NCBI GenBank assembly: GCA_902168115.1
Contig: CABHPB010000109.1
Location: 33,635-97,634 of the forward strand
Reading direction: 5' to 3'
DNA: 64,000 nucleotides
Origin: an uncultured Methylopila sp.
Lineage (GTDB): Bacteria; Pseudomonadota; Alphaproteobacteria; Rhizobiales; Methylopilaceae
Part shown: positions 1 through 12,872 of the stretch, in pieces
Numbering within the stretch: position 1 is the stretch's first letter
Layout: each line of letters starts with the position of its first letter
Notes under the pieces: generated by a model
The model's database searches: none
Seen by the model: only the letters and a program-made list of their open reading frames with translations
What the model was told of the DNA's origin: nothing
Position numbers and translations under genes: made by a program

Positions 1-1549
1 CGCCTTCCGCGTCGTGCTGCTCGACGGCGTCACCGGCTCGGGCAAGACCGAGGTCTATTGCGAAGCGGTCGCGGAGGCCCTGCGGCAAGGCCGGCAGGCG
101 CTGGTCATGGCGCCGGAGATCGCGCTGACGGTGCCGTTCCTCGATCGCTTCGCGAAACGGTTCGGCGCCCGGCCGGCCGTCTGGCACGCGAGCGTCGGCG
201 AGACGGGGCGGGCGGCGGTCAGGCGCGGCGTCGCCGACGGGTCGATCAAGGCCGTCGTCGCGGCGCGCTCGGGCCTGTTCCTGCCGTTCCGGGACCTCGC
301 CTTGATCGTCGTCGACGAGGAGCACGACGGCGCCTACAAGCAGGAAGACGGCGTCGCCTACAACGCCCGCGACATGGCGGTGGTGCGCGGCCGGCTGGAG
401 AGCGCGCCCGTGGTGCTCGCCTCCGCGACGCCCTCGCTCGAGACCCGGATCAACGCCGATCGCGGCCGCTACGCCCGGCTCGTCCTGCCGTCGCGCTTCG
501 GCGAGAGCGCGATGCCCGAGATCGCGGCCGTCGACATGCGCCGGGAGGGGCCGCCGCGCGGCCAGTGGCTCGCCCCGCGGCTCGTTTCAGCGGTCACGGA
601 CACGCTGGCGGCGGGCGAGCAGGCGCTGCTGTTCCTGAACCGCCGGGGCTATGCGCCGCTCACCTTGTGCCGGCGCTGCGGCCATCGCATGAAATGCCCG
701 AACTGCTCGGCCTGGCTGGTGGAGCACCGGTTCCGGGCGAGCCTCGTTTGCCATCACTGCGGCCATGCCGGGCCGACCCCGCGCGCCTGTCCGTCATGCG
801 CGGCGGAGGACTCGCTCGTCGCGCTCGGCCCGGGCGTCGAGCGCATCCGCGACGAGGCGGCGGAGCGCTTTCCGGACGCGCGCGTCACGATCCTGTCGAG
901 CGACCTGATCGGCAGCGGAGAGCGGCTCTCGGCGGAGCTCGACGCGATCGAGCGCGGCGAGTTCGACATCGTCGTCGGCACGCAGATGGTCACCAAGGGC
1001 CACCACTTCCCGAAGCTGACCTTCGTGGGCGCGGTCGACGCCGACTTCGCCCTCGGCGCCGCCGATCCGCGCGCCGGCGAGCGCACCTTCCAGACCCTGC
1101 AGCAGGTGACCGGCCGCGCCGGGCGCGCGGAGCGGCCCGGCCGCGCGCTGCTCCAGACCTTCGACCCGGACCATCCGGCGATCCGCGCGCTAGTCGCCGG
1201 CGACCGGGAGGGTTTTTACGCCGCGGAGGCGCGGGCGCGGGAGGCGGCGCTGATGCCGCCCTTCGGACGCCTCGCCGCCGTCGTGGTGTCGGGGCCGGAC
1301 CGGGCCGCGGTCGAGGCGCACGGCAGGGCGCTGGCGCGCGCCGCCCCCAAGGTCGAGCAGGTGAGGGTTCTGGGGCCGGCCGAGGCGCCGCTCGCGATGG
1401 TGCGCGGCCGACACCGGATGCGGCTGCTCGCCCAGTCTCCCCGAACGATCGATCTTCCGGGCTACATGCGCGACTGGCTGGCGGCGGCGCCGCTGGCCCG
1501 AGGCGCCCTGCGGGTCGCGGTCGACATCGACCCGCAGAGCTTTCTTTGA
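1..1549 (+). CDS. priA: Primosomal replication protein N' (PriA helicase), 5' end cut off by the window
   Basis: Superfamily 2 DNA helicase that restarts stalled replication forks by loading the primosome. The reading frame is open from base 2, so the N-terminal DNA-binding part lies outside the window and about 515 of the usual 700-740 residues are present. Visible are the Walker A region (GVTGSGKTEVY), the DEEHD Walker B box, the GRAGRAERPGRALLQT motif VI region, and the zinc-binding insertion with paired cysteines (CRRCGHRMKCPNC, CHHCGH, CPSC), which is diagnostic of PriA. It ends 4 nt before the stop of the convergent protease gene. priA next to the ATP synthase operon is a common arrangement in Rhizobiales. 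Confidence 0.96.
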   Translation, partial: AFRVVLLDGVTGSGKTEVYCEAVAEALRQGRQALVMAPEIALTVPFLDRFAKRFGARPAVWHASVGETGRAAVRRGVADGSIKAVVAARSGLFLPFRDLALIVVDEEHDGAYKQEDGVAYNARDMAVVRGRLESAPVVLASATPSLETRINADRGRYARLVLPSRFGESAMPEIAAVDMRREGPPRGQWLAPRLVSAVTDTLAAGEQALLFLNRRGYAPLTLCRRCGHRMKCPNCSAWLVEHRFRASLVCHHCGHAGPTPRACPSCAAEDSLVALGPGVERIRDEAAERFPDARVTILSSDLIGSGERLSAELDAIERGEFDIVVGTQMVTKGHHFPKLTFVGAVDADFALGAADPRAGERTFQTLQQVTGRAGRAERPGRALLQTFDPDHPAIRALVAGDREGFYAAEARAREAALMPPFGRLAAVVVSGPDRAAVEAHGRALARAAPKVEQVRVLGPAEAPLAMVRGRHRMRLLAQSPRTIDLPGYMRDWLAAAPLARGALRVAVDIDPQSFL

Positions 1550-1553
1550 CGCT

Positions 1554-2810
1554 TTAGCGGTATTTGGAGATCGCCTCGCGCGTCTCGTTGAGGCGCCGCA
1601 CCTCGTCGGCCGCGCCGCTCTTGCCCTTCGAGATCCCGAACTTCTCGCCCTGCACCTTGTCGTCAGGGTCGGAGAACCGGTTCAGCCGCTCGCAGGTGAA
1701 GCCCTTGTCGTTGCACTTGTTGTCGTAGGCCATGATGCTGCGGATGCGCTTGTTCAGCACGACGTAGCCGAAGTTGTACTGGCTCTTCGGCGCGCTCCCG
1801 ACGACGTAGCGGTCGTGGTTGAGGCCCATATTGTGGCCCATCTCGTGCGCCACCGACTTGTTGGTGATGCAGGAGCGGGAGACCAGGCTGTAGCCGAGCC
1901 CCGACGTCGCCGCGGAGGGCTTCGTCACGTACCAGCCGAGCCCGCAGAACTCCGTGCGGGAGTGGATGATGACGACGAGATCGGCCTTGAAGCTGTCGCG
2001 GGCCGCGCGGGTGTCGGTGAAATATGAAGACCCCGGCTGGTCGTCATAGGTCATGTTGTTGAGCGTCTGGCTCCAGTCATAGGCGTTGTCGTTGTAGCCC
2101 GGGATCGTGCCGACCGCGGCGAGCTTGAGCTTTATCTTCACTCCGCTCGCCTTGTAGGCCTGATTGGCGAGCGAGACGGCGAGGCTGGCGTCGCCGTTCG
2201 GGTCGGCGGCGGCGGGCGGCGTGAAGCCGACATTGACCTTGATGGTCGTGGTCTTGTCGTCCTTGGCCGCCGCCAGTTCGTCAGGGGTGGCGACCCCGTC
2301 GTCCTTTCCCCCCTGGAGCTCCTTCGGGACCGTGATGGGGCCTTCCTTCGGCAGCTTGTCTGCCGCGACCTCGACCACGCGGTGGGCGCGGCCGCCGGCG
2401 CCGGAAATCTCATATGAGCGCCCGCGCAGCTGCACATAGCCGGTGATCTTGCCGTTCTGAACGACGAGGGTCGCCGTTCCGGTCGAGCCGGCCGCGCCCG
2501 TCCAGACGAAGCCTCCGCCATAGGCTTCCTCGGTGTCGGTGCGCCTAAAGGTGGCTGCGGCGTTCGGGAACAGGGCGATCTTGACCTCGCCGGTCTTCTC
2601 GAGCGCGCTGGCGACGTCGCCGTCGAGCGCCAGCAACTGCTCGCGCACGGCCGCGACGTTCTTCGGCTTTGTGTCCGAGGCGGCGGACGAAACGTCGGCG
2701 GGCGTGGCCGGCTTGAAGAGGCTCGGCGTGTCGGCCAGGGCCGGCCCGGCGGCCGCCGATAGGGCGGCCAGCAAGGCCGCTCCCGCCACGTACTGATTGA
2801 ACCACGCCAT
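1554..2810 (-). CDS. Secreted zinc metalloprotease, reprolysin-like (metzincin)
   Basis: Predicted exported zinc endopeptidase of 418 residues. The ATG at 2810 is chosen because a good Shine-Dalgarno (AGGAG) lies just upstream and the protein then begins with a classical signal peptide (MAWFNQYVAGAALLAALSAAAGPALA). A longer reading frame to 2873 would bury this signal. The catalytic motif HEMGHNMGLNH, near residues 322-332, is the extended HExxHxxGxxH zinc site of metzincins. Several cysteines around it suggest disulfides in the periplasm or outside the cell. The N-terminal 150 residues look like a separate non-catalytic region. Substrate unknown. It is convergent with priA and divergent from the atp operon. 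Confidence 0.85.
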   Translation of the reverse strand: MAWFNQYVAGAALLAALSAAAGPALADTPSLFKPATPADVSSAASDTKPKNVAAVREQLLALDGDVASALEKTGEVKIALFPNAAATFRRTDTEEAYGGGFVWTGAAGSTGTATLVVQNGKITGYVQLRGRSYEISGAGGRAHRVVEVAADKLPKEGPITVPKELQGGKDDGVATPDELAAAKDDKTTTIKVNVGFTPPAAADPNGDASLAVSLANQAYKASGVKIKLKLAAVGTIPGYNDNAYDWSQTLNNMTYDDQPGSSYFTDTRAARDSFKADLVVIIHSRTEFCGLGWYVTKPSAATSGLGYSLVSRSCITNKSVAHEMGHNMGLNHDRYVVGSAPKSQYNFGYVVLNKRIRSIMAYDNKCNDKGFTCERLNRFSDPDDKVQGEKFGISKGKSGAADEVRRLNETREAISKYR

Positions 2811-3330
2811 CGTCGTCTCCTGCGGTGTTTTTCGACTGATCTGCGCCGATCTTTTCCGCATCCTAGCGACCACGAACGGCCGGGACGACGGAATTCGGAC
2901 GCAGACCAGGTCAGTCGGCGCCGGCCCGCAAAAGGTTCATCGCTCCGGAACGCTGTCCGGCCGAAAGCAGCGGCGGCGCCGCAAACGTCAGGAGCGGGGC
3001 TCGCCCCATGGGGTCGGCGTCGGAAGGTCGCGACGGCGCGCGCGGGCCGAAATCGACGTGCGACGTTTGCGCATCGTCGTTCGTTCGTCGAAGCTCGGTC
3101 ACATGTTCGTTTGCCCGAGGGGTAATCCGCTGGCGGCGCAGGCTTTTTCCCCTGTTCGCCACGTCCTCGCCACGATGTTGCGCGCGTGGGTGGGGCATGA
3201 TAGTGACCGCTGCGCTTCGGGGGCAGGGCCTCCGAGGCCGGGGACAAACCCCTGAATTCACCGGTTCCGGGAGGTTCGGAGCGCCCGCTCCGGTTTCAGC
3301 CCTAGGCTCCAACCAGCGAGAGACGCTCGG
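2811..3330. other. 520-bp intergenic region between protease gene and atpH
   Basis: Divergent spacer that must hold the promoter of the atp operon and of the protease gene. The short open frames crossing it have no signal peptide, domain or convincing ribosome binding site, so I do not call a gene. No clear -35/-10 pair or inverted repeat stood out. Confidence 0.5.
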
Positions 3331-3890
3331 GTGGCAGGTAAAGACACCATCGTGTCCGGGATGGCCGGTCGCTATGCGACCGCCCTGTTTGATCTCGCCA
3401 AGGAAGAAAACGTGGTCGATGCGGTCTCCAGCGACCTCGACACGATCTCCAAGGCGCTGTCTGAAAGCGAAGACCTGCGGCGGCTGACGAAGAGCCCGGT
3501 CTTCTCGTCCGAAGACCAGGCCAAGGCCATGGGCGCCGTGCTGGACAGGCTTGGCGTCGGCGGCCTGACCGCGAAATTCGTGCGCCTCGTCGCCACGAAC
3601 CGCCGCCTGTTCGCCCTCGAGGCGATGATGAAGGGTTTCCGGGCGCTGGTCGCCGCCGACCGCGGCGTGACGACCGCCGAGGTGACCGTCGCCGAGGAGC
3701 TCACCGCCGGACGGCGCGACGAGCTCGCCAAGGCGCTGAAGGACATCACCGGCAAGACCGTCGACTTCGACGTCAAGGTCGATCCGAAGATTCTGGGCGG
3801 GCTCATCGTGCGGCTCGGAAGCCGCATGGTCGACGCCTCGCTCAAGACCAAGCTCAACTCCATTAAACTCGCGATGAAAGAGGTCGGCTG

Positions 3891-3891
<1 letters not shown>
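3331..3891 (+). CDS. atpH: ATP synthase F1 subunit delta
   Basis: Stator subunit linking the F1 head to the peripheral stalk b subunits. It has 186 residues, normal for the family (OSCP/delta). The N-terminus ([17 protein letters not shown]) and the C-terminal [20 protein letters not shown] segment are characteristic. The start is GTG at 3331. The last base of its TGA is the first base of the atpA ATG (TGATG), so the two are translationally coupled. It is the first gene of atpHAGDC. The Fo genes are not in the window, as is normal for alphaproteobacteria, where Fo sits at another locus. Confidence 0.95.
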
Positions 3892-5429
<1,538 letters not shown>

Positions 5430-5461
5430 GCCGGACGGATTAGCGGAGTTCGAGCGCCCAA

Positions 5462-7790
<2,329 letters not shown>

Positions 7791-7814
7791 GACCCGCCCG
7801 CGCTTCAACGCTTC

Positions 7815-7837
7815 CGGCCGGCCCCTTGGGCCGGCCG
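7815..7837 (+). other. Stem-loop in the atpD-atpC spacer
   Basis: A perfect 10-bp GC stem (arms 7815-7824 and 7828-7837) with a 3-nt CTT loop lies in the atpD-atpC gap. There is no following T-run, so it is unlikely to be a full terminator. It could lower atpC expression or protect the upstream mRNA from 3' exonucleases. Confidence 0.6.
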
Positions 7838-7872
7838 CCGCATGTGACTTCTAGGAACCGGACAAGCCGACC

Positions 7873-8274
7873 ATGGACACGTTCCAGTTCGAACTGGTGT
7901 CGCCCGAAAAGCTGCTGATCTCGGAAGAGGTCCAGCACGTCGTCGTGCCGGGCGTCGAGGGCGAGTTCGGCGTGCTCGCGCATCACGCGCCGCTGCTGTC
8001 GACGCTGAAGCCCGGCGTCGTGAAGGTGTTCAAGACCGAGGGCGGCGAGCCCGAGCGCCTGTTCGTCAAGGGCGGCTTCGCGGACGTCAACCCGAAGGGC
8101 CTGACCATCCTCGCGGACGAGGCGGTCCCGATGTCGGAGTTCGACGTCGCGAGCCTCGATCAGGCGATCAAGGACGCCGAGGAGGACCTCTCCGACGCCG
8201 AGGGCGACAAGGCGAAGCTCCGGGCGCAGGAGAAGCTTGACCAGCTTCGGCAATTTCGTCTCGCGGTTTCGTAA
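7873..8274 (+). CDS. atpC: ATP synthase F1 subunit epsilon
   Basis: Rotor subunit that contacts the c-ring and inhibits ATP hydrolysis. It has 133 residues. The N-terminal beta-sandwich (FELVSPEKLLISEEVQHVVVPGVEGEFGV, given here only as landmarks F-E-L-V-S-P and G-E-F-G-V) is typical, and the C-terminal helical hairpin is present (SLDQAIKDAEEDLSDAEGD). It is the last gene of the operon and is followed directly by a strong rho-independent terminator. Confidence 0.95.
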   Translation: MDTFQFELVSPEKLLISEEVQHVVVPGVEGEFGVLAHHAPLLSTLKPGVVKVFKTEGGEPERLFVKGGFADVNPKGLTILADEAVPMSEFDVASLDQAIKDAEEDLSDAEGDKAKLRAQEKLDQLRQFRLAVS

Positions 8275-8302
8275 CGGCGAGATCTGATCCAGTTAATCGG
8301 TG

Positions 8303-8333
8303 AAACGCCCGGGCTTATCGCCCGGGCGTTTTT
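8303..8333 (+). terminator. Rho-independent terminator of the atp operon
   Basis: A perfect 12-bp stem (8303-8314 with 8320-8331, core CGCCCGGGC) with a 5-nt loop TTATC runs into a T-run. It starts 29 nt after the atpC stop. Confidence 0.92.
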
Positions 8334-8353
8334 CGTTTGGCGCGCGCCGCTCA

Positions 8354-8390
8354 ACAAAAAGCGCCGGCGCGAGAAACTCGCGCCGGCGCT
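8354..8390 (-). terminator. Rho-independent terminator of the molybdenum hydroxylase operon
   Basis: A perfect 14-bp stem (8360-8373 with 8377-8390, core GCGCCGGCGCGAG) with a 3-nt loop. Read on the minus strand it is followed by TTTTTG. It lies 31 nt past the stop of the minus-strand large subunit gene and is tail to tail with the atp terminator. Confidence 0.9.
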
Positions 8391-8420
8391 GATCACGAAC
8401 GTCCTTCTCGTGGGGGGACG

Positions 8421-10634
8421 TCAGACGCTCGTGAATTTCTGGTCGCCGATCGGCAGGTCGCGGACGCGCTTGCCGGTCGCCGCGAAGATCGCGTTGGCGA
8501 GGGCCGGCGCGATCGGCGGGACGCCAGGCTCGCCGATGCCGGTCGGCTTCTCCTGGCTCGGCACGATGTGCACCTCGACATGCGGCATGTCGGAGATGCG
8601 CAGCGGCTTGTAGCTGTCGAAGTTGCCTTCCTGAACGACGCCGTCCTTGAGCGTCACGGCGTTGCGGAGCGCAGCTCCAAGGCCGAAGCCGACGCCGCCC
8701 TCGACCTGCGCCCGGACGACGTCGGGATTGACCACGATGCCGACGTCGACGGCCGCGACGACGCGGTCGACCTTGACCTTGCCGTCATTGGCGATGGTGA
8801 CCTCGACCACCTGCGCGACGAAGGAGTTGAAGCTCTCGTGGACCGCGACGCCGCGGCCGCGACCCTTCTCCAGCTTCTCGCCCGCCTTCCAGCCCGCCTT
8901 CTCCGCAGCGAGCTTCAGGACGCCCGCGTGACGCGGCTTGTCCTTCAGCAGCGCGAGCCGGTACTCGACCGGATCCTTGCCCGCCGCGAAGGCGAGCTCG
9001 TCGATCATGGTCTCGACCGCATGGGCAGTGTGGGTGTGGCCGACCGAGCGCCACCACAGCACCGGCACGCCGGCCTTGATGGTGGTGAGCTCGACCTTCA
9101 GGTTCGGCACGGAGTAGGCGAGGTTCGAGGCGCCCTCGACCGAGGTGTCGTCGACGCCGTCCTTGACCAGCATCGGCTCCATCGCGGTGCCGGTCATGAT
9201 CGACTGGCCGGCGATGCGGTGGTGCCAGGCGACGGGCATGCCGTCCGCGCCGATCGCCGCCTTCACCTTGTGGGCGTACATCGGACGGTAGTAGCCGCCC
9301 TTCATGTCGTCCTCACGGGTCCAGACCAGCTTGACCGGCGCCTTGCCGTCGATCGCCTTGGCGATGGTGATGGCCTCGGCGATGTAGTCCGAGGTCGGCA
9401 CGGCGCGGCGGCCGAACGAGCCGCCGGCCCAGACCGTGTCGATGGTCACCTTGTCCATCGGCACGCCTGCGACCTTCGAGGCCACAAACAAGTCGATCGA
9501 TTGGAACTGGGCGCCGGTGGTGATCTTGACCGCGCCGTCCTTCACCTCGGCGACCGCGTTCATGGGCTCCATGGGCGCGTGCGCGAGATAGGGGAAGGCG
9601 TAGTCGGCCTCGATCACCTTGGCCGCGCCCTTGAGCGCGCCTTCGGCGTCGCCGGTGTTGGTCGCGGTCGCGACGCCGGGCTTGGAGACGGCTTCCTTGC
9701 AGGCGGCCATCAGCGCGTCGGAGCCGCGGCTCTCGGCGGCGCCGTCGTCCCACTCGACCTTGAGGGCGTTGCGCCCCTTGATCGCGGCCCAGGTGGTCTT
9801 GGCGAGCACCGCGACGCCGGTCGGGATCTGGACGACCTGCTCGACGCCCTTGACCTTCTTGGTTTCGGCGTCGTCGAACGACTTCGGCTTGCCGCCGAAC
9901 TTGGGCGGATGAGCGACCACCGCGACCAGCATGCCCGGGAAGTGCAGGTCCTGGGTGTAGATCGCCGTGCCGTCGGTCTTGGAGTCGTTGTCGACGCGGT
10001 GAAGGCCTTCCTTGCCGATCAGCGCATACTTGCTCGGATCCTTGAACGGCGGCGTCTGGGGCGCGACCGCGGGCGGCGTCTTGCTGGCGCCGGCCTTCTC
10101 CGCGAACTCGCCGAACGAGCCCTTCTTGCCTGACGGATGGGAGATCACGCCCTTCGCGACGCTGATCTCGCCGGCCGGCACCTTCCAGGCCTCCGCCGCG
10201 GCGTTGACGAGCGCCGCGCGGGCCGTGACGGCCGCCGTGCGGTACTGGTCCCACGAATTGGCGATCGAGGTCGAGCCGCCGGTGCCCTGCGCCTTGAAGG
10301 CGAGGTTGGCGTAGAGGTTGGGGTTCGCGGGCGCGAACTCGGTGCGGATGGTCGCCCAGTCGGCGTCCATCTCTTCCGCCACGATGGTGGCGAGACCGGT
10401 CGCGACGCCCTGTCCCTTGTCGAGATGCTTGACGATCACGGTGACCGCGCCGTCCGGCGAGACCTTGACGAACGGATTGAACTCGATCGCGCCCGGCGCG
10501 GCGTTCGCCGCCGCGGCGGGATCAGCCTTGAGGCCGATCATCAGGCCGACGCCGGCGCCGCCGGCGACAGCGAGGAACGAGCGGCGGCTGAGGTCGAGCG
10601 TCTCGCCGCCCTTGATCTTCTGCTGGTAGGTCAT
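8421..10634 (-). CDS. Molybdopterin-binding subunit of an aldehyde/isoquinoline-type oxidoreductase (IorB-like)
   Basis: Large subunit (737 residues) of a xanthine oxidase family hydroxylase that holds the molybdenum-molybdopterin-cytosine-dinucleotide site. The ATG at 10634 follows GGAGG and lies 4 nt after the small subunit stop. The N-terminus has a twin-arginine (Tat) leader ([15 protein letters not shown]), so the folded enzyme is exported to the periplasm. The IorB-type domain begins at [17 protein letters not shown], and the glycine-rich [15 protein letters not shown] segment and the C-terminal [11 protein letters not shown] region are cofactor-binding landmarks of the family. The substrate cannot be read from the sequence; isoquinoline, nicotinate and aldehydes are all known for relatives. 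In a methylotroph, aldehyde oxidation is a reasonable guess. Confidence 0.88.
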   Translation of the reverse strand: MTYQQKIKGGETLDLSRRSFLAVAGGAGVGLMIGLKADPAAAANAAPGAIEFNPFVKVSPDGAVTVIVKHLDKGQGVATGLATIVAEEMDADWATIRTEFAPANPNLYANLAFKAQGTGGSTSIANSWDQYRTAAVTARAALVNAAAEAWKVPAGEISVAKGVISHPSGKKGSFGEFAEKAGASKTPPAVAPQTPPFKDPSKYALIGKEGLHRVDNDSKTDGTAIYTQDLHFPGMLVAVVAHPPKFGGKPKSFDDAETKKVKGVEQVVQIPTGVAVLAKTTWAAIKGRNALKVEWDDGAAESRGSDALMAACKEAVSKPGVATATNTGDAEGALKGAAKVIEADYAFPYLAHAPMEPMNAVAEVKDGAVKITTGAQFQSIDLFVASKVAGVPMDKVTIDTVWAGGSFGRRAVPTSDYIAEAITIAKAIDGKAPVKLVWTREDDMKGGYYRPMYAHKVKAAIGADGMPVAWHHRIAGQSIMTGTAMEPMLVKDGVDDTSVEGASNLAYSVPNLKVELTTIKAGVPVLWWRSVGHTHTAHAVETMIDELAFAAGKDPVEYRLALLKDKPRHAGVLKLAAEKAGWKAGEKLEKGRGRGVAVHESFNSFVAQVVEVTIANDGKVKVDRVVAAVDVGIVVNPDVVRAQVEGGVGFGLGAALRNAVTLKDGVVQEGNFDSYKPLRISDMPHVEVHIVPSQEKPTGIGEPGVPPIAPALANAIFAATGKRVRDLPIGDQKFTSV

Positions 10635-10638
10635 CGGA

Positions 10639-11109
10639 TCAGGCCTCCAGCCGCTTGGCCGCGTCGTGGATCGCGGCGCGAATGCGCTGATAGGTGGCGC
10701 AACGGCAGACATTGCCGTTCATCGCCGTGTCGATGTCCTTGTCGGACGGCTTCTTGTTCGAGGTCAGAAGCGCGACGGCCGACATCATCTGGCCGGACTG
10801 GCAGTAGCCGCACTGCACGACGTCGAGCGCGCGCCAGGCCGCCTGCACGGCCTTGCCTTCCTTCGAGGCGGACTGCCCGACCACATGTTCGATGGTCCGG
10901 ATCTCGCTGTCCTCGACGTCGCTGATCGGCGTCTGGCACGCGCGCACGGGCGACCCGTCGAGATGAACCGTGCAGGCGCCGCACTGTGCGACGCCGCAGC
11001 CGAATTTCGTTCCGGTCAGTTTGAGTTCGTCACGGATCACCCACAGCAATGGCGTGTCCGGATCGACGTCGAGCTCGCGCTCTTCGCCGTTGATCTTAAG
11101 CTTGATCAT
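10639..11109 (-). CDS. (2Fe-2S)-binding subunit of the same molybdenum hydroxylase (IorA-like)
   Basis: Electron-transfer subunit of 156 residues. It carries two [2Fe-2S] clusters. The N-terminal plant-ferredoxin cluster is bound by [15 protein letters not shown] plus a later cysteine, and the C-terminal helical domain has CGYCQSGQ and CRCATYQRI. Together with the following gene it forms a two-subunit hydroxylase without a separate FAD subunit, as in isoquinoline 1-oxidoreductase. The 4-nt gap to the large subunit indicates an operon. It is probably transported with the large subunit by its Tat signal. Confidence 0.92.
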   Translation of the reverse strand: MIKLKINGEERELDVDPDTPLLWVIRDELKLTGTKFGCGVAQCGACTVHLDGSPVRACQTPISDVEDSEIRTIEHVVGQSASKEGKAVQAAWRALDVVQCGYCQSGQMMSAVALLTSNKKPSDKDIDTAMNGNVCRCATYQRIRAAIHDAAKRLEA

Positions 11110-11338
11110 GATGTCTCCCGGGGGCCCGTCGGCCCGCGTCTTGGCCGACCCTCGCCAGGGACGGCACTGGATGCTGCAGATGCTAACGGGCAGGCTGGAC
11201 CTGTTCCAGTTCCAGAGGCGTGCGCTCGCGCAAGGTTGAGGAGGCGCGGGGAGGGTCTTGCATGCGATCCGCCGAAAGCATGTCTCGGCGACGACCCCTA
11301 GCGCGTCCTAGAAGACGCGCCTGATCGGAGGACACCTG

Positions 11339-12256
11339 ATGCGACTGCTCATGCTCGGCGCCGGCGGGATCGGCGGCTATTTCGGCGGCCGCGTCGTGGC
11401 CGGGGGCGGTGACGTGACGTTTCTCGTGCGTCCTGCCCGCGCCGAACGCATCGCCACGGAAGGCCTGAAGATCTCCAGTCCGCATGGCGACGTGACGCTG
11501 AAGCCGAAGACGCTGACCGAGGCGCGCGAGCCCTTCGACGCGGTGCTGCTATCCTGCAAGGCCTACGACCTCGACAGCGCGATCGAGGCGATCGCGCCGG
11601 CAGTCGGACCGGACACGCTCGTCGTGCCGCTGCTGAACGGCCTGCGCCATTATGCGGCCCTCGACGCGCGCTTCGGCGCCGAGCGCGTGGCTGGCGGGCT
11701 CGCGCACATTCCCGTGACGCTGAAGCCCGATGGATCGATCGTCCACATGGGGCCGCTGCAGCGGCTGATCGTCGGTCCGCGCTCGGAGGGGCAGCAGGCC
11801 CGCTGCGAGACGCTTCACGCGGCGCTCGAACCGGGAGGCTTCCGGCCGATCCTCAGCCAGACGATCGAGCAGGCGATGTGGGACAAGTACGTCATGCTGG
11901 CGGCCTTTGCGGGCCTCACCTGCCTGATGCGCGCGCCGGTCGGCGCGATCATGCAGGCGCGCGACGGCGAGGCGATCGCCGACGCCTTCCTCGCCGAATG
12001 CGCGGCCGTCGCGGAAGCTGCGGGACGCCGCCCTGCCGAGAAGCCGCTGTCGGAGGCGCGTGCGCTGATGACGACGCCCGGCTCGTCGAGCACGGCCTCC
12101 ATGCTGCGGGACCTCGAGGGCGGCGGCCGCACCGAGCACGAGCACATTCTCGGCGACATGGTCGACCGCGCGAGGGCGGCCGGGCTCCTCGCGCCGATGC
12201 TGACCGTCGCGCTCACCCACATGCAAGCCCACGAGGCGCGGCGGACGGCGGCCTGA
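11339..12256 (+). CDS. Ketopantoate reductase family protein (2-dehydropantoate 2-reductase)
   Basis: NADPH-dependent reductase of 305 residues related to PanE, which makes pantoate for coenzyme A. The N-terminal Rossmann motif GAGGIGGYFGG is clear, followed by VLLSCKAYD and the PLLNGLRHY segment of the family. The C-terminal helical ApbA_C domain ends in the ARAAGLLAPMLTVAL region. A ribosome binding site GGAGGA lies 6 nt before the ATG. It is divergent from the molybdenum hydroxylase operon and convergent with the next gene. Paralogues of PanE with other substrates are common, so a role in CoA synthesis is likely but not certain. Confidence 0.85.
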   Translation: MRLLMLGAGGIGGYFGGRVVAGGGDVTFLVRPARAERIATEGLKISSPHGDVTLKPKTLTEAREPFDAVLLSCKAYDLDSAIEAIAPAVGPDTLVVPLLNGLRHYAALDARFGAERVAGGLAHIPVTLKPDGSIVHMGPLQRLIVGPRSEGQQARCETLHAALEPGGFRPILSQTIEQAMWDKYVMLAAFAGLTCLMRAPVGAIMQARDGEAIADAFLAECAAVAEAAGRRPAEKPLSEARALMTTPGSSSTASMLRDLEGGGRTEHEHILGDMVDRARAAGLLAPMLTVALTHMQAHEARRTAA

Positions 12257-12260
12257 GCTC

Positions 12261-12779
12261 TCAGGAGGTCGGAGGCAACGGGTCCTTCAGGATGGTGTGG
12301 CGCATCAGGTAGCTCGCGCCATGCCGCCAGGACTCTTCCGTGTTGCCGCGGATGTCGGAACTGCCCTTCCGGACCACCTCGCCGGTCCTGGTGTTCCTGA
12401 TCTCGACATTGATGTTGAGGATCAGGTTCGAGACCTTCTGTACGTAACCCATCAGCGAGTAGTCGGCGCCGAGCTTCTGCGCGATGCCGGCGGGGCAGGG
12501 GCCGCAGGTGCGCAGGACCTGAGCGTCGATATCCTTCTGCTGCGGCGTCACGTCGACGACCTCGATGTCCTTCGACTTCAGGAACTCGCGGATCTGGTTC
12601 GAGATCTGGTGGATCTTGTCGTCCTGATCCTTCCGCTTGCCCTGGATGTCGCCCTCGGCGCTGGTGTCGTAGAGCTCGAACTCGAACGACGCGACCTTGA
12701 TCGGCGCGGCGTGGGCCGCGGGCGTGGTCGTGCCGATTGCGGTCGCGGCTATGGCGGCGGCGAGAAGCGTCGCGCGCAT
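12261..12779 (-). CDS. Secreted DUF3280/DUF2380-like protein
   Basis: 172 residues with a signal peptide (ending at THE AHA-API junction near residue 25). The domain pattern of these poorly studied periplasmic proteins is visible: ASFEFELYDTS near the N-terminus, a CGPCPAGIAQKLGADY segment, and YVQKVSNLILNINVEIR followed by DIRGNTEESW. From memory these families are often encoded with quinoprotein alcohol oxidation genes in methylotrophs, which would fit the PQQ module at 25-34 kb, but the function is unknown. It is convergent with the ketopantoate reductase gene, with a 4-nt gap between the stops. Confidence 0.75.
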   Translation of the reverse strand: MRATLLAAAIAATAIGTTTPAAHAAPIKVASFEFELYDTSAEGDIQGKRKDQDDKIHQISNQIREFLKSKDIEVVDVTPQQKDIDAQVLRTCGPCPAGIAQKLGADYSLMGYVQKVSNLILNINVEIRNTRTGEVVRKGSSDIRGNTEESWRHGASYLMRHTILKDPLPPTS

Positions 12780-12872
12780 GGCGTCTCCCTTCCGATTGTC
12801 TCTTTCGGTTGGGTATTTAGGTAGCGCGCGGGTGATCCCGGACCACCGGCGTCGGTCTCGCCCGCCGGTTCG

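Noticed and set aside
7815..7837. Terminator separating atpC from the atp operon
   Set aside because: No T-run follows, and atpC belongs to the operon; listed as a stem-loop only.
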